From: CAIODY01 sp046051225
GTDB lineage: Bacteria; Bacteroidota; Bacteroidia; Chitinophagales; CAIODY01
Length of the DNA stretch: 64,000 nt
Reading direction: 5' to 3'
Assembly (NCBI GenBank): GCA_046051225.1
Contig: JBJOOR010000001.1
Location: 62,001 to 126,000 of the forward strand
A model generated the notes under the pieces. The model ran no database searches, was not told the origin of the DNA, and saw only the letters and a program-made list of their open reading frames with translations. Shown here one piece after another: positions 9,593-18,564 of this stretch. Made by a program: the position numbers and the translations under genes. Each line of letters begins with the position of its first letter. The first letter of the stretch is position 1.

Positions 9593-10278
9593 TTTTTTTT
9601 AAAGCTATAAACAAAAATAATATTAATAAAATGTTTTGTTAGCTTATAGATTGAATAGCTGCTTTTATTTGTATTATCTACTGAATGATGCACAATAATG
9701 CTGCTTATTTTTTGTGTGTTTAAAAAAATCATTCCATCAATAAATGGATAATTAATTTTAGTTGAAATAATTTTTTTAGCTGTTTCAAATTTAATTAATC
9801 TATACGATGTATAATGCCAATAAAAATTAGGAATGCATATTTTAAAAATTAGTTTTGAAAAAAATGATGTGGCATTTCGAAGCAACGAATGACTTCGTTT
9901 TTTATATGAACCATACATCACATCGGCATTTAAACTTTGCTGTTGCTTAATCATTTGTTCAAAATGGTTGGGGTTGTGTTGCCCATCTTCATCAATAGTA
10001 AAAATAAAGTTGCCTGTGGCTATTTTTAATCCTTCAATTGTGGCAGCATGTTGCCCAATATTTTTTGGCAATAAAACAGCCGTAATTTTATTTGTATATT
10101 TTAATTTAAGCTGTTGGATAGTTTGCCAAGAATTATCTATTGGTGTATCAGCCACAAAAATTATTTCAAAAGCATAAGAACTTTTTAAAAAAAATGATAC
10201 TATATCTTCTGTTAGTTTAGAGATATACTTTTCTGATCTATAGATTGGAATTACTACTGAATACTTTATGTCATTCAC
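9589..10278 (-). CDS. GT2 family glycosyltransferase
   Basis: A 229-residue GT-A enzyme: SVVIPIYRSEKYI at the N-terminus, FVADTPIDNSW, and the DXD-like segment FTIDEDGQHNPNHF near residues 92-105. It is shorter than the other GT2 of this locus and lacks its C-terminal membrane helices, so it may be peripheral or rely on a partner. It starts with GTG three bases after the WbqC-like gene and its stop overlaps the TTG start of the formyltransferase gene, showing translational coupling. Donor and acceptor are unknown. Confidence 0.85.
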   Translation of the reverse strand: MNDIKYSVVIPIYRSEKYISKLTEDIVSFFLKSSYAFEIIFVADTPIDNSWQTIQQLKLKYTNKITAVLLPKNIGQHAATIEGLKIATGNFIFTIDEDGQHNPNHFEQMIKQQQSLNADVMYGSYKKRSHSLLRNATSFFSKLIFKICIPNFYWHYTSYRLIKFETAKKIISTKINYPFIDGMIFLNTQKISSIIVHHSVDNTNKSSYSIYKLTKHFINIIFVYSFKKN

Positions 10279-10281
10279 CTA

Positions 10282-10983
10282 TTAATTTTTTGTATTAAAT
10301 GACTTCATGTATTTAGTAGCATTGGCTCCAGTATTAAATATCAAATCTAAAATGGTTACACCATGCTGAAATCCGCCGTGCAGTTGAGTATATTCTGGAT
10401 AGCCACTATAATCAAAATAATGAACGTTAATGTTTTTATCCGTAAATTTCGATTCATCCATATAAGCCTTTGCAGCTGCACCACTGTAATAATCCGTAGC
10501 ATTACATTCAACACATATATCCACCAATCGTTGTGTTTTCTCTTCATGTAATACAAATTTTTCGCTTCTGTTAATGGGTGTTTTTATGACTAAAAAATCC
10601 ATTATTCGTTGTAAAAATGCCTGATTCAATTCGGTCAATAATTCAAAGTTATTATTCAAATATAATTCTTCAAATGCATCTTTGGTTTCGTTAAAACAAG
10701 GTGCTTTTGCATAATTTTGTTTCAGCATATTCCAATGCTGCTGCCCCCAAGTTTTATCACTTATTTTGGTTTCGTTTATTTTTTGAAAATATTTACCACT
10801 TACTTCTACAGGTATGCTTAACCACACTAAACCTTGTGGTGTTTTAATTTGATTTCGGTTTCGCCAATCACGTTTGGTATATTGCATATCATCATAAATC
10901 ACAAATTCGTCGGCTATATTAATTCCATCAAAATATCCCTTCCAAGGAATATAATTAGATTGTGTGATGACTATATTTTTCAA
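10282..10983 (-). CDS. WbqC-like family protein
   Basis: A 233-residue protein with the hallmark N-terminus VITQSNYIPWKGYFDGI and the following DDMQYTKRDWRNRNQIKT and LVWLSIPV blocks that define the WbqC family. Members occur in O-antigen and other polysaccharide loci and some have been linked to amino-sugar acylation, but no general reaction is established. It is the first gene of the minus-strand glycan operon, directly downstream of the terminator of the act-cox operon. The family start aligns with a TTG codon; no ATG is available upstream in frame. Confidence 0.88.
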   Translation of the reverse strand: MKNIVITQSNYIPWKGYFDGINIADEFVIYDDMQYTKRDWRNRNQIKTPQGLVWLSIPVEVSGKYFQKINETKISDKTWGQQHWNMLKQNYAKAPCFNETKDAFEELYLNNNFELLTELNQAFLQRIMDFLVIKTPINRSEKFVLHEEKTQRLVDICVECNATDYYSGAAAKAYMDESKFTDKNINVHYFDYSGYPEYTQLHGGFQHGVTILDLIFNTGANATKYMKSFNTKN

Positions 10984-11005
10984 TTGATTGTTTTATTTTA
11001 AACTA

Positions 11006-11037
11006 AAACACCTCACAGGTTTATCTATGAGGTGTTT
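11006..11037 (-). terminator. rho-independent terminator of the act-cox operon
   Basis: A 10-bp perfect inverted repeat (AAACACCTCA / TGAGGTGTTT) with a 12-nt loop lies 28 bp after the stop of the subunit IV gene. On the minus strand it is followed by a T-rich stretch. It separates the respiratory operon from the glycan operon. Confidence 0.85.
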
Positions 11038-11064
11038 ACTATTTTAGTATTAATAAATTAATTT

Positions 11065-11439
11065 TTATTTATGTTCTACAGTTGCAACATGTTCAACCTC
11101 AGCACCTTTAGGCATTGGCTTGTTCATCATTCGTTTCCAACTATTACCTTCCATAGCTAATGCCGTAATTAGCCATATTAAAAGCATTGTTGGTAAGCCA
11201 ACAGTTCGAATTAAATTTTTTACTTCGTATTTCATGTGCATAAATTCTGAAATGATGTATCCAGCTTTCATGATAGATAAAACCGCATATAATAAATTTG
11301 AAACCAACTTGCCGCAATATTGTGATAAGAAGATGGCAAAAATAATTTCTCCTATTGTAATCACTAATAAAATCCAAAATGTTTTCCAGATTTTTTTTGG
11401 TGTTGAACCTTCTTCGTGTGTATGTGTATCGTTAGACAT
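11065..11439 (-). CDS. cytochrome c oxidase subunit IV family protein (caa3-type)
   Basis: A 124-residue membrane protein with three hydrophobic segments (about 18-38, 45-63 and 75-95) and the motif YIISEFMHMKYE after the second, the pattern of COX4_pro subunits in Bacteroidota heme-copper oxidases. A His-rich N-terminus (DTHTHEEG) and a His-containing C-terminus flank the core. It is the last gene of the operon, 123 bp after the larger subunit III gene, and is followed by a terminator. It is a small accessory subunit thought to stabilise the oxidase core. Confidence 0.88.
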   Translation of the reverse strand: MSNDTHTHEEGSTPKKIWKTFWILLVITIGEIIFAIFLSQYCGKLVSNLLYAVLSIMKAGYIISEFMHMKYEVKNLIRTVGLPTMLLIWLITALAMEGNSWKRMMNKPMPKGAEVEHVATVEHK

Positions 11440-11527
11440 GTTTATTTTATTAAGTTAATCGTTATTAATTTGTTTTTTATTAGTAGGTTTATTTTTATTG
11501 ATTGCTGTTTGAGTTGTTTGGATTCCT

Positions 11528-11556
11528 AATAACTGAATAACAAATAACCCAATAAT
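11528..11556. repeat. short tandem word repeat in operon spacer (AATAAC-type)
   Basis: Four near-identical hexamers AATAAC/AATAAT occur at 11528, 11536, 11543 and 11551 with 1-2 nt between them, in the spacer between the coxIII and coxIV genes. Similar word arrays with other words occur in other spacers of this operon. Confidence 0.7.
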
Positions 11557-11562
11557 TTTTAT

Positions 11563-12252
11563 TTACAAAAGATAGAAACATAAGAATACGAATACCCAAA
11601 CTAAATCTACAAAATGCCAATACAAACCTACTTTTTCTACCATTTCATAATCACCTTTTCTATCGTAAACACCTTTTGATACAGCAATAGTTAAAAGGAT
11701 ATTTATTATCACACCCGAGAATACGTGAAAACCGTGAAAACCTGTAATTACAAAAAATAATTGCCCAAATTGAGCTGGACCGTGAGATTCAGCACCATTT
11801 ACTAAAGGACCAAAAAAGTTAGATGTTAATCTTGTATGTTCATCAACTATTAAATGTGTCCATTCCCAAGCTTGACAACTTAAAAAAGCAAAACCACCGA
11901 TAATTGTTGGAATCATCCACATTACTACTTTGTTTCTATTGCCCCTATGCCCTTCATACACGGCCAATACCATTGTTACCGAACTCATGATAAGGATAAA
12001 AGTCATTAAACTTACAAACATTAATGGCAAGTTTTTTTCGCCCATAAATGGAAACGATTTAAATACATGCTGTGGATTGGGCCACCATGGGCTCATCATT
12101 CTTATAGTGCCATAAGCTACTAACAATGCAGAGAAAGTGAACGCATCACTTACTAAAAAATACCACATCATTAATTTTCCCCAACGCACATTAAATGGTG
12201 AGGTACCACCACCCCAAACGCTTGATTTTTCTGTTGTTGCTTTTGAACTCAT
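11563..12252 (-). CDS. ctaE: cytochrome c oxidase subunit III
   Basis: A 229-residue heme-copper oxidase subunit III. Signature blocks include the N-terminal GKLMMWYFLVSDAFTFSALLVAYG, CQAWEWTHL with the conserved aromatic/acidic pair, FFVITGFHGFHVFSGV, and the terminal LYWHFVDLVWVFVFLCFYLL. About six to seven membrane helices are present. In Bacteroidota two tandem subunit-III-type genes follow heme O synthase, and this is the longer one, 146 bp after the shorter. The product surrounds subunit I in the cytoplasmic membrane. Confidence 0.93.
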   Translation of the reverse strand: MSSKATTEKSSVWGGGTSPFNVRWGKLMMWYFLVSDAFTFSALLVAYGTIRMMSPWWPNPQHVFKSFPFMGEKNLPLMFVSLMTFILIMSSVTMVLAVYEGHRGNRNKVVMWMIPTIIGGFAFLSCQAWEWTHLIVDEHTRLTSNFFGPLVNGAESHGPAQFGQLFFVITGFHGFHVFSGVIINILLTIAVSKGVYDRKGDYEMVEKVGLYWHFVDLVWVFVFLCFYLL

Positions 12253-12280
12253 CTTTTTTTATTTTCGATTTTATTTTTTT

Positions 12281-12347
12281 AGAACACTTATTAAACTGAT
12301 TTTGAAGTCTGTGAAAATCTTTTCAATCCATTCAATCGGTGTGCTAT
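12281..12347. repeat. intergenic repeat copy A (AGAACAC...GTGTGCTATT)
   Basis: The spacer between the two subunit III genes contains a sequence bounded by AGAACAC and GTGTGCTATT, with internal blocks AACTGATTTT and GTGAAAATCTTTT. A longer relative is present at 24755-24846, before actB. Copy A appears to be a shortened and decayed version. Confidence 0.6.
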
Positions 12348-12398
12348 TTTTTTAGTTTTCAAATTCTTTTCTTTATGTTCTTCGTGCCTTTGTAAGCA

Positions 12399-12995
12399 TC
12401 AAAAAAACAAAAGCATAGCAAATAAATACAACCATAAGAAATCTACAAAATGCCAATAAGTAGAAATCAATTCTATCCCCAATTTGCTTTGCACATTAGT
12501 TTTACGAACAAATGCTTTTAATGTCATCCAATACATTGATATTAATCCGCCTAATATGTGCAATGCATGTGCACCCGAAATAATGTAAAAAAACGAACCA
12601 CTTGGATTTGATAAACTTCCGCCTACATATATTCCAATACTTACTAAGCCTTTCCATCCTAAGTATTGCATCACTAAAAATGCTGTTCCTAATATCGAAC
12701 TAATGAGTATTGCAATTTGATACTTCGTTTTATCGCCCTTTAAAAAATATTTTTTTGCTAAAAACAAAGTTACGCTACTTAAAATAATAATTGCTGTACT
12801 ATAATAAAATGGCATAGGTACCTTAAATGGAAGCCAATGTCCGTTTGCTATATCAGCTCCTTTTTTTACAATAAATGCGCTTGTAATACCAATAAAAAAC
12901 ATACAAATACTTGCAATGGCTGCCCATAATGCAAATTTTTTAGGATTAATTTTATAATCCTTAATGCTTGGTTTGTATGTAGTTGTTGTTGTCAA
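12399..12995 (-). CDS. cytochrome c oxidase subunit III-like protein (short form)
   Basis: A 198-residue protein with five to six membrane helices and subunit III blocks: FALWAAIASICMFFIGITSAFIV, QYLGWKGL, FFYIISGAHALHILGGL and the terminal STYWHFVDFLWLYLFAML. It parallels the adjacent 229-residue gene, a tandem pair usual in Bacteroidota caa3-type loci. The best start is a TTG codon just before a run of Thr codons; the next ATG would remove the first helix. It follows ctaB by 147 bp. Confidence 0.9.
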   Translation of the reverse strand: MTTTTTYKPSIKDYKINPKKFALWAAIASICMFFIGITSAFIVKKGADIANGHWLPFKVPMPFYYSTAIIILSSVTLFLAKKYFLKGDKTKYQIAILISSILGTAFLVMQYLGWKGLVSIGIYVGGSLSNPSGSFFYIISGAHALHILGGLISMYWMTLKAFVRKTNVQSKLGIELISTYWHFVDFLWLYLFAMLLFF

Positions 12996-13013
12996 TTTTT
13001 ATTTTCATTTTTT

Positions 13014-13030
13014 GCCATAAATGCACAAAT
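13014..13030. repeat. 17-bp word (GCCATAAATGCACAAAT), degenerate relative at 17160-17176
   Basis: This 17-bp stretch in the spacer after ctaB matches GCCACAAAGGCATAAAT at 17160-17176 at 13 of 17 positions. Both lie in spacers of the same operon. Chance similarity is possible in AT-rich DNA. Confidence 0.35.
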
Positions 13031-13142
13031 ACTTCAGTTTAGTTTCTTCGTTATCATTCAAAATAGCAGGTTCAAATAGCTACCAATGAGTGGTACGAAG
13101 CATATCCGTTCTTCTCAAAATCTTAATACTCACATCTAATGT

Positions 13143-14030
13143 CTAAATTTTTCCAATTATCAAAGCTAGTAATACTATCGGTAAATAAACAAACGACCCA
13201 AACATCAATCCTCTTGCTGATTTAGTATCTAATTTCACAAATAATATGATGGCTTGAATTAACATCATTAAGCCACAAAGAACATTAATAATTAATGTAC
13301 TGTTGTTACACCAACCAAAATAAGTAGGGGCAATACCTACTGGAATTAACATGGCGGCATATAACAAACTGAACGATGCTGTTACTCTATCTTTTCCACC
13401 ACTTGATGGCAACATTTTATAACCAGCTTTTTGATAATCTTCATCAATCACCCATGCAATTGCCCAATAATGTGGAAATTGCCATAGAAACTGAATACCA
13501 AACATTAGCCAAGCTAATGCATCTAATTTTCCTGAAGCTGCCACTACTCCAATCATAGGTGGTAATGCGCCTGGAATTGCACCCACCCAAACTGAAATGG
13601 GCGAAATTCGTTTCATTGGTGTATAAATAAACGCATAGCTCAATAATGATAAAGCGCCTAATATGCCACAAATATTATTGCAATAAAACCATAGTATCAT
13701 TACACCGCCAACACCTGCAAAACCTGCTGCCACCATGGCTTCCATCAAACTCATTCGTTCAGATGCTAAGGGACGATTAGCCGTTCTGTCCATCAAAGCA
13801 TCAAAATTTCTTTCTAAAATTTGATTGATTGCATTTGAAGATGCTGTTACTAAAAATCCGCCAACCAATAAACTTAAGAACTTGAATAAATTAAATGATC
13901 CTTGAAATGCAATACCATAACCAGCCGCAGCACTCATGATAATAAATGATGTGAGCTTGAATTTAGCTAAAACACCATAATCATAAATTTTGCTTACGAT
14001 TGGATTTGATATGGATATTGTTTTTGTCAA
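13143..14030 (-). CDS. ctaB: protoheme IX farnesyltransferase (heme O synthase)
   Basis: A 295-residue UbiA-superfamily prenyltransferase with about nine membrane helices. The Asp-rich motifs NQILERNFDALMDRTANRPL (about residues 85-105) and DEDYQKAGYKMLP identify CtaB/CyoE. It converts heme B plus farnesyl diphosphate to heme O, the precursor of heme A for subunit I, in the cytoplasmic membrane. The start is TTG; no in-frame ATG precedes the first helix. The gene lies between ctaD and the subunit III genes, so cofactor synthesis is co-expressed with the oxidase. Confidence 0.94.
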   Translation of the reverse strand: MTKTISISNPIVSKIYDYGVLAKFKLTSFIIMSAAAGYGIAFQGSFNLFKFLSLLVGGFLVTASSNAINQILERNFDALMDRTANRPLASERMSLMEAMVAAGFAGVGGVMILWFYCNNICGILGALSLLSYAFIYTPMKRISPISVWVGAIPGALPPMIGVVAASGKLDALAWLMFGIQFLWQFPHYWAIAWVIDEDYQKAGYKMLPSSGGKDRVTASFSLLYAAMLIPVGIAPTYFGWCNNSTLIINVLCGLMMLIQAIILFVKLDTKSARGLMFGSFVYLPIVLLALIIGKI

Positions 14031-14105
14031 TTTCTATTTTATAATTTATTTGAACTACTAAAACACTATGAACACGAATCAACACTTAGTTTTTTGTATT
14101 TATTT

Positions 14106-14126
14106 AATAACAAGGTAACTAATAAT
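14106..14126. repeat. AATAAC-type word repeat in spacer
   Basis: AATAAC, a variant GGTAACT and AATAAT follow one another with 7-8 bp period just after ctaD, resembling the arrays at 11528 and 19290. Confidence 0.5.
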
Positions 14127-14131
14127 TTTTC

Positions 14132-15961
14132 CTAAATCACTTCCTCTCCTGGTTTTGCAGGTGTGGTTTGTGAAATAAATCCTTCTCCATTTTCTTTACT
14201 ATAATCATAAGGCCAACGGTATACTGTTGGAATATCCCCAGGCCAGTTGCCATGAATAGGTTCAATTGGCGTTGTCCATTCTAATGTAGTTGCCTCCCAA
14301 GGATTCATTTCTGTAACTTTTCTACCCTTATACATACTATAGAAAAAGTTGATGATGAAAAATATTTGCATCAAAAAAACAATAACAGCTACGGTTGAAA
14401 TAAATTTACTTAAATCACCCATGTGGTTAAATGTTTCATAGCTACTATGTGTATAATACCAACGTGGCAAACCAGCCATACCTTGATAATGCATAGGCCA
14501 AAAAATCAAATAACTACCAATAAATGTTACCCAGAAATGTATATATCCCAAAGTATTGTTCATATATCTGCCAAACATTTTTGGATACCAATGATATACA
14601 CCACAGAATAAGCCAAAGAAAGCGGCAACACCCATTACTATATGAAAATGTGCGACTACAAAATAGGTTTTTGTTAGCTCAATATCAACAGTTGAATTAC
14701 CTAAAAACAAACCTGTTAAACCGCCACTAATGAACAAGCTTACAAATCCAATAGCAAACATTGATTGCGGTGTAAATCTTAAACTTCCTTTCCAAATTGT
14801 AGCAATCCAATTAAATACTTTTACAGCAGATGGAACAGCGATAATTAATGTTAAAACTACAAATATTGATCCTACAAATGGATTCATACCCGACACAAAC
14901 ATGTGATGTGCCCATACTACAAATGATAACCCTCCAATTGCTAACATAGAACCTATCATAGCTTTATAGCCAAAAATTGGTTTACGTGTACTTATACTTA
15001 ATACTTCCGAAACTAATCCCATGGCCGGAAGAATTACAATATATACTTCAGGGTGACCTAAAAACCAGAATAAATGTTGAAACAAAATTGATGACCCACC
15101 TGTTTGTTCAACCATTGCATGGCCATTAATATAAATTTCATTTAAATAAAATGATGTGCCAAGGCTTCTATCAAAAATTAATAATAATGCCGCACTCAAC
15201 AAAACTGGAAATGATAATATCCCTAAAATAGCTGTTAATAAAAATGACCAAATAGTTAATGGCAAACGAGTCATACTCATTCCCTTTGTTCTTAAATTCA
15301 AAATAGTTGCTACATAATTTAAGCCGCCCAACAAAGCAGATACAATAAATAAAGCAATGCTAATTAACCACAAAGATTGACCAGTACCTGAACCTTTTAC
15401 TGCTTCGGGTAAGGCGCTTAGTGGTGGATAAACTGTCCAACCTGCAGATGCAGGACCAGACTGAACAAAGTATGATGAGAACATTACGATACTTGATATT
15501 ACAAACATCCAATAGCTTAGCATATTAAGCGATGGTGCAGCCATATCTCTTGCTCCTATTTGCAATGGAATTAAAAAATTAGAAAACGTACCACTTAGTC
15601 CACCCGTTAGTACAAAAAATACCATAATGGTACCATGCATAGTAACCAGAGCCAAATAGTATTGAGGGTCGATTTTACCATCAGGTGCAAAATTACCTAA
15701 TAATGAATGCAGGAATCCAAAATGTTCATCTGGATAACCCAATTGAATACGGAATAATGCACTCATTAATCCACCTACAATTGCCCAAAAAATACCCGTT
15801 ACCAAAAACTGTTTGGCAATCATTTTATGATCTTGCGAAAAAATGTAGGTAGAGAAAAAAGTATCTTTGTGGTCATGACCATTATGGTCTTCATGATGGT
15901 GTTCATGCCATTCGGCTGCATGATAAATAGACTCTTCTGATACGTGATTTGTTGATGACAT
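14132..15961 (-). CDS. ctaD: cytochrome c oxidase subunit I
   Basis: A 609-residue heme-copper oxidase catalytic subunit with about twelve membrane helices. Ligands can be read in order: His in TMHGTIMVFFV (low-spin heme), HPEVYIVILPAMG holding a CuB His and the cross-linked Tyr, WAHHMFVSG with two further CuB His, and HFHIVMGVAAFFG for heme a3/a. The GHPEVYI motif with Glu absent from HPEV minus four fits A-type enzymes. The N-terminus has a His-rich extension (HEHHHEDHNGHDHKD, about residues 19-33) that may bind metal. It follows ctaC by 117 bp. Confidence 0.96.
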   Translation of the reverse strand: MSSTNHVSEESIYHAAEWHEHHHEDHNGHDHKDTFFSTYIFSQDHKMIAKQFLVTGIFWAIVGGLMSALFRIQLGYPDEHFGFLHSLLGNFAPDGKIDPQYYLALVTMHGTIMVFFVLTGGLSGTFSNFLIPLQIGARDMAAPSLNMLSYWMFVISSIVMFSSYFVQSGPASAGWTVYPPLSALPEAVKGSGTGQSLWLISIALFIVSALLGGLNYVATILNLRTKGMSMTRLPLTIWSFLLTAILGILSFPVLLSAALLLIFDRSLGTSFYLNEIYINGHAMVEQTGGSSILFQHLFWFLGHPEVYIVILPAMGLVSEVLSISTRKPIFGYKAMIGSMLAIGGLSFVVWAHHMFVSGMNPFVGSIFVVLTLIIAVPSAVKVFNWIATIWKGSLRFTPQSMFAIGFVSLFISGGLTGLFLGNSTVDIELTKTYFVVAHFHIVMGVAAFFGLFCGVYHWYPKMFGRYMNNTLGYIHFWVTFIGSYLIFWPMHYQGMAGLPRWYYTHSSYETFNHMGDLSKFISTVAVIVFLMQIFFIINFFYSMYKGRKVTEMNPWEATTLEWTTPIEPIHGNWPGDIPTVYRWPYDYSKENGEGFISQTTPAKPGEEVI

Positions 15962-16078
15962 TTTTGTTATCTATTATTCGTTTTATTAATTCTGTTTAGT
16001 TCCTTTGTTTGAATCAGCATGAAAGCCTATTAATTGACCTTGTACCACGATTTTCCAAACATTCAAAGTAAAATATAC

Positions 16079-17113
16079 TTATTTTTTATTTTCCTTTTTT
16101 TCCTCTTTTGTAGAAATAATGGCTTCGGCTATTGCAGGTGCAGCAGCAGGACGCATTGTTTCATAATAGGGCTTTTGGTCTTTTATCCAAGCATCAAATT
16201 CGGCTTGTGTTTGTACAACTACTGCCATTTTCATTGCGTAATGACTTTGACCACAAATTTGAGCACAAGCTAATTCAAAATTAAATTTTGGATTACCAAC
16301 TACCTTTCTCATTTCTTCGGTAGTGTATTTTGGTGTGAACCAAAATGTAGTTGGAATGCCTGGTACTGCATCTAATTTTACACGAAAATGCGGTAAATCA
16401 AAGTTGTGCATTACATCCCGTGAATTGATAATAATTTTTACTGGTTTACCAACTACAAAATGCAAATCAGTTGGAATAACATCATCATAAGATGCAGGGT
16501 CTGTTGTATCCATTCCAATAATATTATTATCATTTATAAGTGTAAAATTCTTATAGCCCAACTTACCATCTAAACCTGGATAACGGGCAATCCAATTAAA
16601 TTGCTTTCCTGTAACTTCAATCACCATGGCATCTTTAGGGGCAGGGCTTGTTATTTTATACCAATAAAATAAACCAGACACAACTAGTACTGTCATAAAA
16701 ATGGCAGGAATAATTGTCCACCACATTTCTAACTTATGATTTTCAGGATAATACAAGGCTTTTGAACCTTCTTTTTCACGATAGATATATACAAACACAA
16801 ATAAAGCAACATGAGTAAGTACAAAAACTATCCCTGTAATAGTTAATGAAATGTTGAATAGATTATCAATCCAAACGCCATGAATAGAAGCCGATTCGGG
16901 AAGGAAATGGCTTTTAAAATGCATGACTGACCAAATTATACCTAAGAAAAAAGCAGGTAGAAAGAACAGCATCATCAATGCTAAAATTTTAGTGGTATCT
17001 TTTCTAGATTGAGCAAAACCTTTCAGTACGCTTACCATTTCACTGGTTTTTGCTACTTGAAATACTATGCTTATCAAGAATACTACAATACCTAGGATTA
17101 AAAACGTTGTCAT
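16079..17113 (-). CDS. ctaC: cytochrome c oxidase subunit II
   Basis: A 344-residue subunit II. It begins with two extra membrane helices (about residues 1-20 and 42-62), then the usual two-helix hairpin (90-112 and 130-150), then the CuA cupredoxin domain with His in RDVMHNFDLP and the CuA loop CAQICGQSHYAMKM (Cys-x3-Cys-x3-His-x2-Met). No cytochrome c domain is fused at the C-terminus; instead there is an Ala/Lys-rich tail. It receives electrons from cytochrome c domains of the neighbouring alternative complex III. Confidence 0.95.
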   Translation of the reverse strand: MTTFLILGIVVFLISIVFQVAKTSEMVSVLKGFAQSRKDTTKILALMMLFFLPAFFLGIIWSVMHFKSHFLPESASIHGVWIDNLFNISLTITGIVFVLTHVALFVFVYIYREKEGSKALYYPENHKLEMWWTIIPAIFMTVLVVSGLFYWYKITSPAPKDAMVIEVTGKQFNWIARYPGLDGKLGYKNFTLINDNNIIGMDTTDPASYDDVIPTDLHFVVGKPVKIIINSRDVMHNFDLPHFRVKLDAVPGIPTTFWFTPKYTTEEMRKVVGNPKFNFELACAQICGQSHYAMKMAVVVQTQAEFDAWIKDQKPYYETMRPAAAPAIAEAIISTKEEKKENKK

Positions 17114-17122
17114 TATTTTTCG

Positions 17123-17152
17123 TTAATAGTTATATGTTATTGTTAATCGTTG
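17123..17152. repeat. GTTAAT-type word repeat in spacer
   Basis: GTTAAT, GTTATA, GTTATT and GTTAAT follow each other at 17123, 17130, 17137 and 17143 in the spacer between actF and ctaC, immediately upstream of ctaC. Confidence 0.6.
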
Positions 17153-17212
17153 TTTATTTGCCACAAAGGCATAAATCATATATTTGTTGCTAAAATATTA
17201 ATCTAATTAGAA

Positions 17213-18436
17213 CTATACATGATGGTTTAAACTTTCTGTTAAATATGGATGATTTTTAGGAACTAATGGTGCTTTTTCAAGTTGTGTAAAAGTTCTCCAA
17301 AGAATTAATCCTACAAAGAAAATTGGCAGCCCGATTTCTTGCATTCCAATTGTCCAATTATTACCAATAGTTCCAGGCATAATCATTTGATAATAATCTA
17401 CCCAATGACCTATAATAATAACTGCTGCCATAAAAATTAATATATTTTTATTTCTCTTGTTAGTATTTTTCATCAGTACTAAAATTGGTGTTACAAAGTT
17501 CATTAATAAGTTTAAGAAAAATAACACTTTGTAATGATCCATACGTTGACGGAAATAAACTGTTTCTTCAGGATTATTTGAATACCAAATCAACATATAT
17601 TGAGAGTACCATAGGTATGTCCAAAATATTGAAAAAGCAAACATAAATTTACCTAAATCATGAATATGCTCATCAGTTACACTTTTTAAATAACCATTAT
17701 TTCTAAGGTATTGAATAATCAACATCATTAATGAAAGCCCACTCACTAAAGCACTTACAAAACAATACCAACCGTACATAGTTGAATACCATTTAGCATC
17801 TATACTCATTAGCCAATCCCAAGATGATGTAGAAACAGTAACTGCAAAAAATACTAAAAATACGCCAGCAAACCAACGGCTTTTGCGGTAATTTTTTAAC
17901 GACCCTGCTGGTGATGCATCTTCTTGTAGTGAGTATTTTCGAAATTGAATAGCACACAAACTCCAAACTGTTAAATAAATTACAATTCGAAGCATATAAA
18001 ATGGTACATTTAAATAGCCAGTTTTATCGCTTAATATTTCTCTGGTTTCAGCATTTTTAATAGCTGGAATATCTAACCAAATAAAAATATCATTTCGTTT
18101 ACCTAATACAATGTAAGCAATCAATAGAAATAGGAACGTAGCTAGAATAGGCACATTTTGGCTAATCGCTTCAGGAATTCTTTTAATCAAAACACTCCAT
18201 CCAGCATTTGCCATATAATTAATGGCTATAAAAAATACACTAATTAAAGTTATTAGTAAAAAGAATATGCCATTTTGTAGCATTACAGCCAATGTTCTAG
18301 TACTATTATGGTCGATAAATGAACCAACAATAAAAGCAAGTAAACCCAAGCCCATAAGACCAAAGGTTATTTTTTTTAGCTTTTCAGGAAATACAAATTG
18401 TTCGTTTAAATCTACTTCTGTGTTGTGATGTCCCAT
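17213..18436 (-). CDS. actF: alternative complex III quinone-binding membrane subunit ActF
   Basis: A 407-residue protein with about ten membrane helices, a NrfD-like relative of ActC but without its motif pattern. Characteristic blocks are STSSWDWLMSIDAKWYSTMYGWY in the middle and a His-rich N-terminus. In characterised alternative complex III, ActC and ActF form the two large membrane subunits; ActF is a structural/quinol-associated partner. The operon order actA-B-C-D-E-F followed by oxidase genes confirms the call. It follows actE by 128 bp. Confidence 0.93.
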   Translation of the reverse strand: MGHHNTEVDLNEQFVFPEKLKKITFGLMGLGLLAFIVGSFIDHNSTRTLAVMLQNGIFFLLITLISVFFIAINYMANAGWSVLIKRIPEAISQNVPILATFLFLLIAYIVLGKRNDIFIWLDIPAIKNAETREILSDKTGYLNVPFYMLRIVIYLTVWSLCAIQFRKYSLQEDASPAGSLKNYRKSRWFAGVFLVFFAVTVSTSSWDWLMSIDAKWYSTMYGWYCFVSALVSGLSLMMLIIQYLRNNGYLKSVTDEHIHDLGKFMFAFSIFWTYLWYSQYMLIWYSNNPEETVYFRQRMDHYKVLFFLNLLMNFVTPILVLMKNTNKRNKNILIFMAAVIIIGHWVDYYQMIMPGTIGNNWTIGMQEIGLPIFFVGLILWRTFTQLEKAPLVPKNHPYLTESLNHHV

Positions 18437-18564
18437 TTAATATTATATTTTTTTGCTTCTGTTTATTTGTTCTCACAAATGGACTTCCAAAATTTTAGAA
18501 GACGCAAAGTGTTTTTATATTGAATTAAGAATTAAATGCTAAGAAAAATTGTAATATTTTATAA

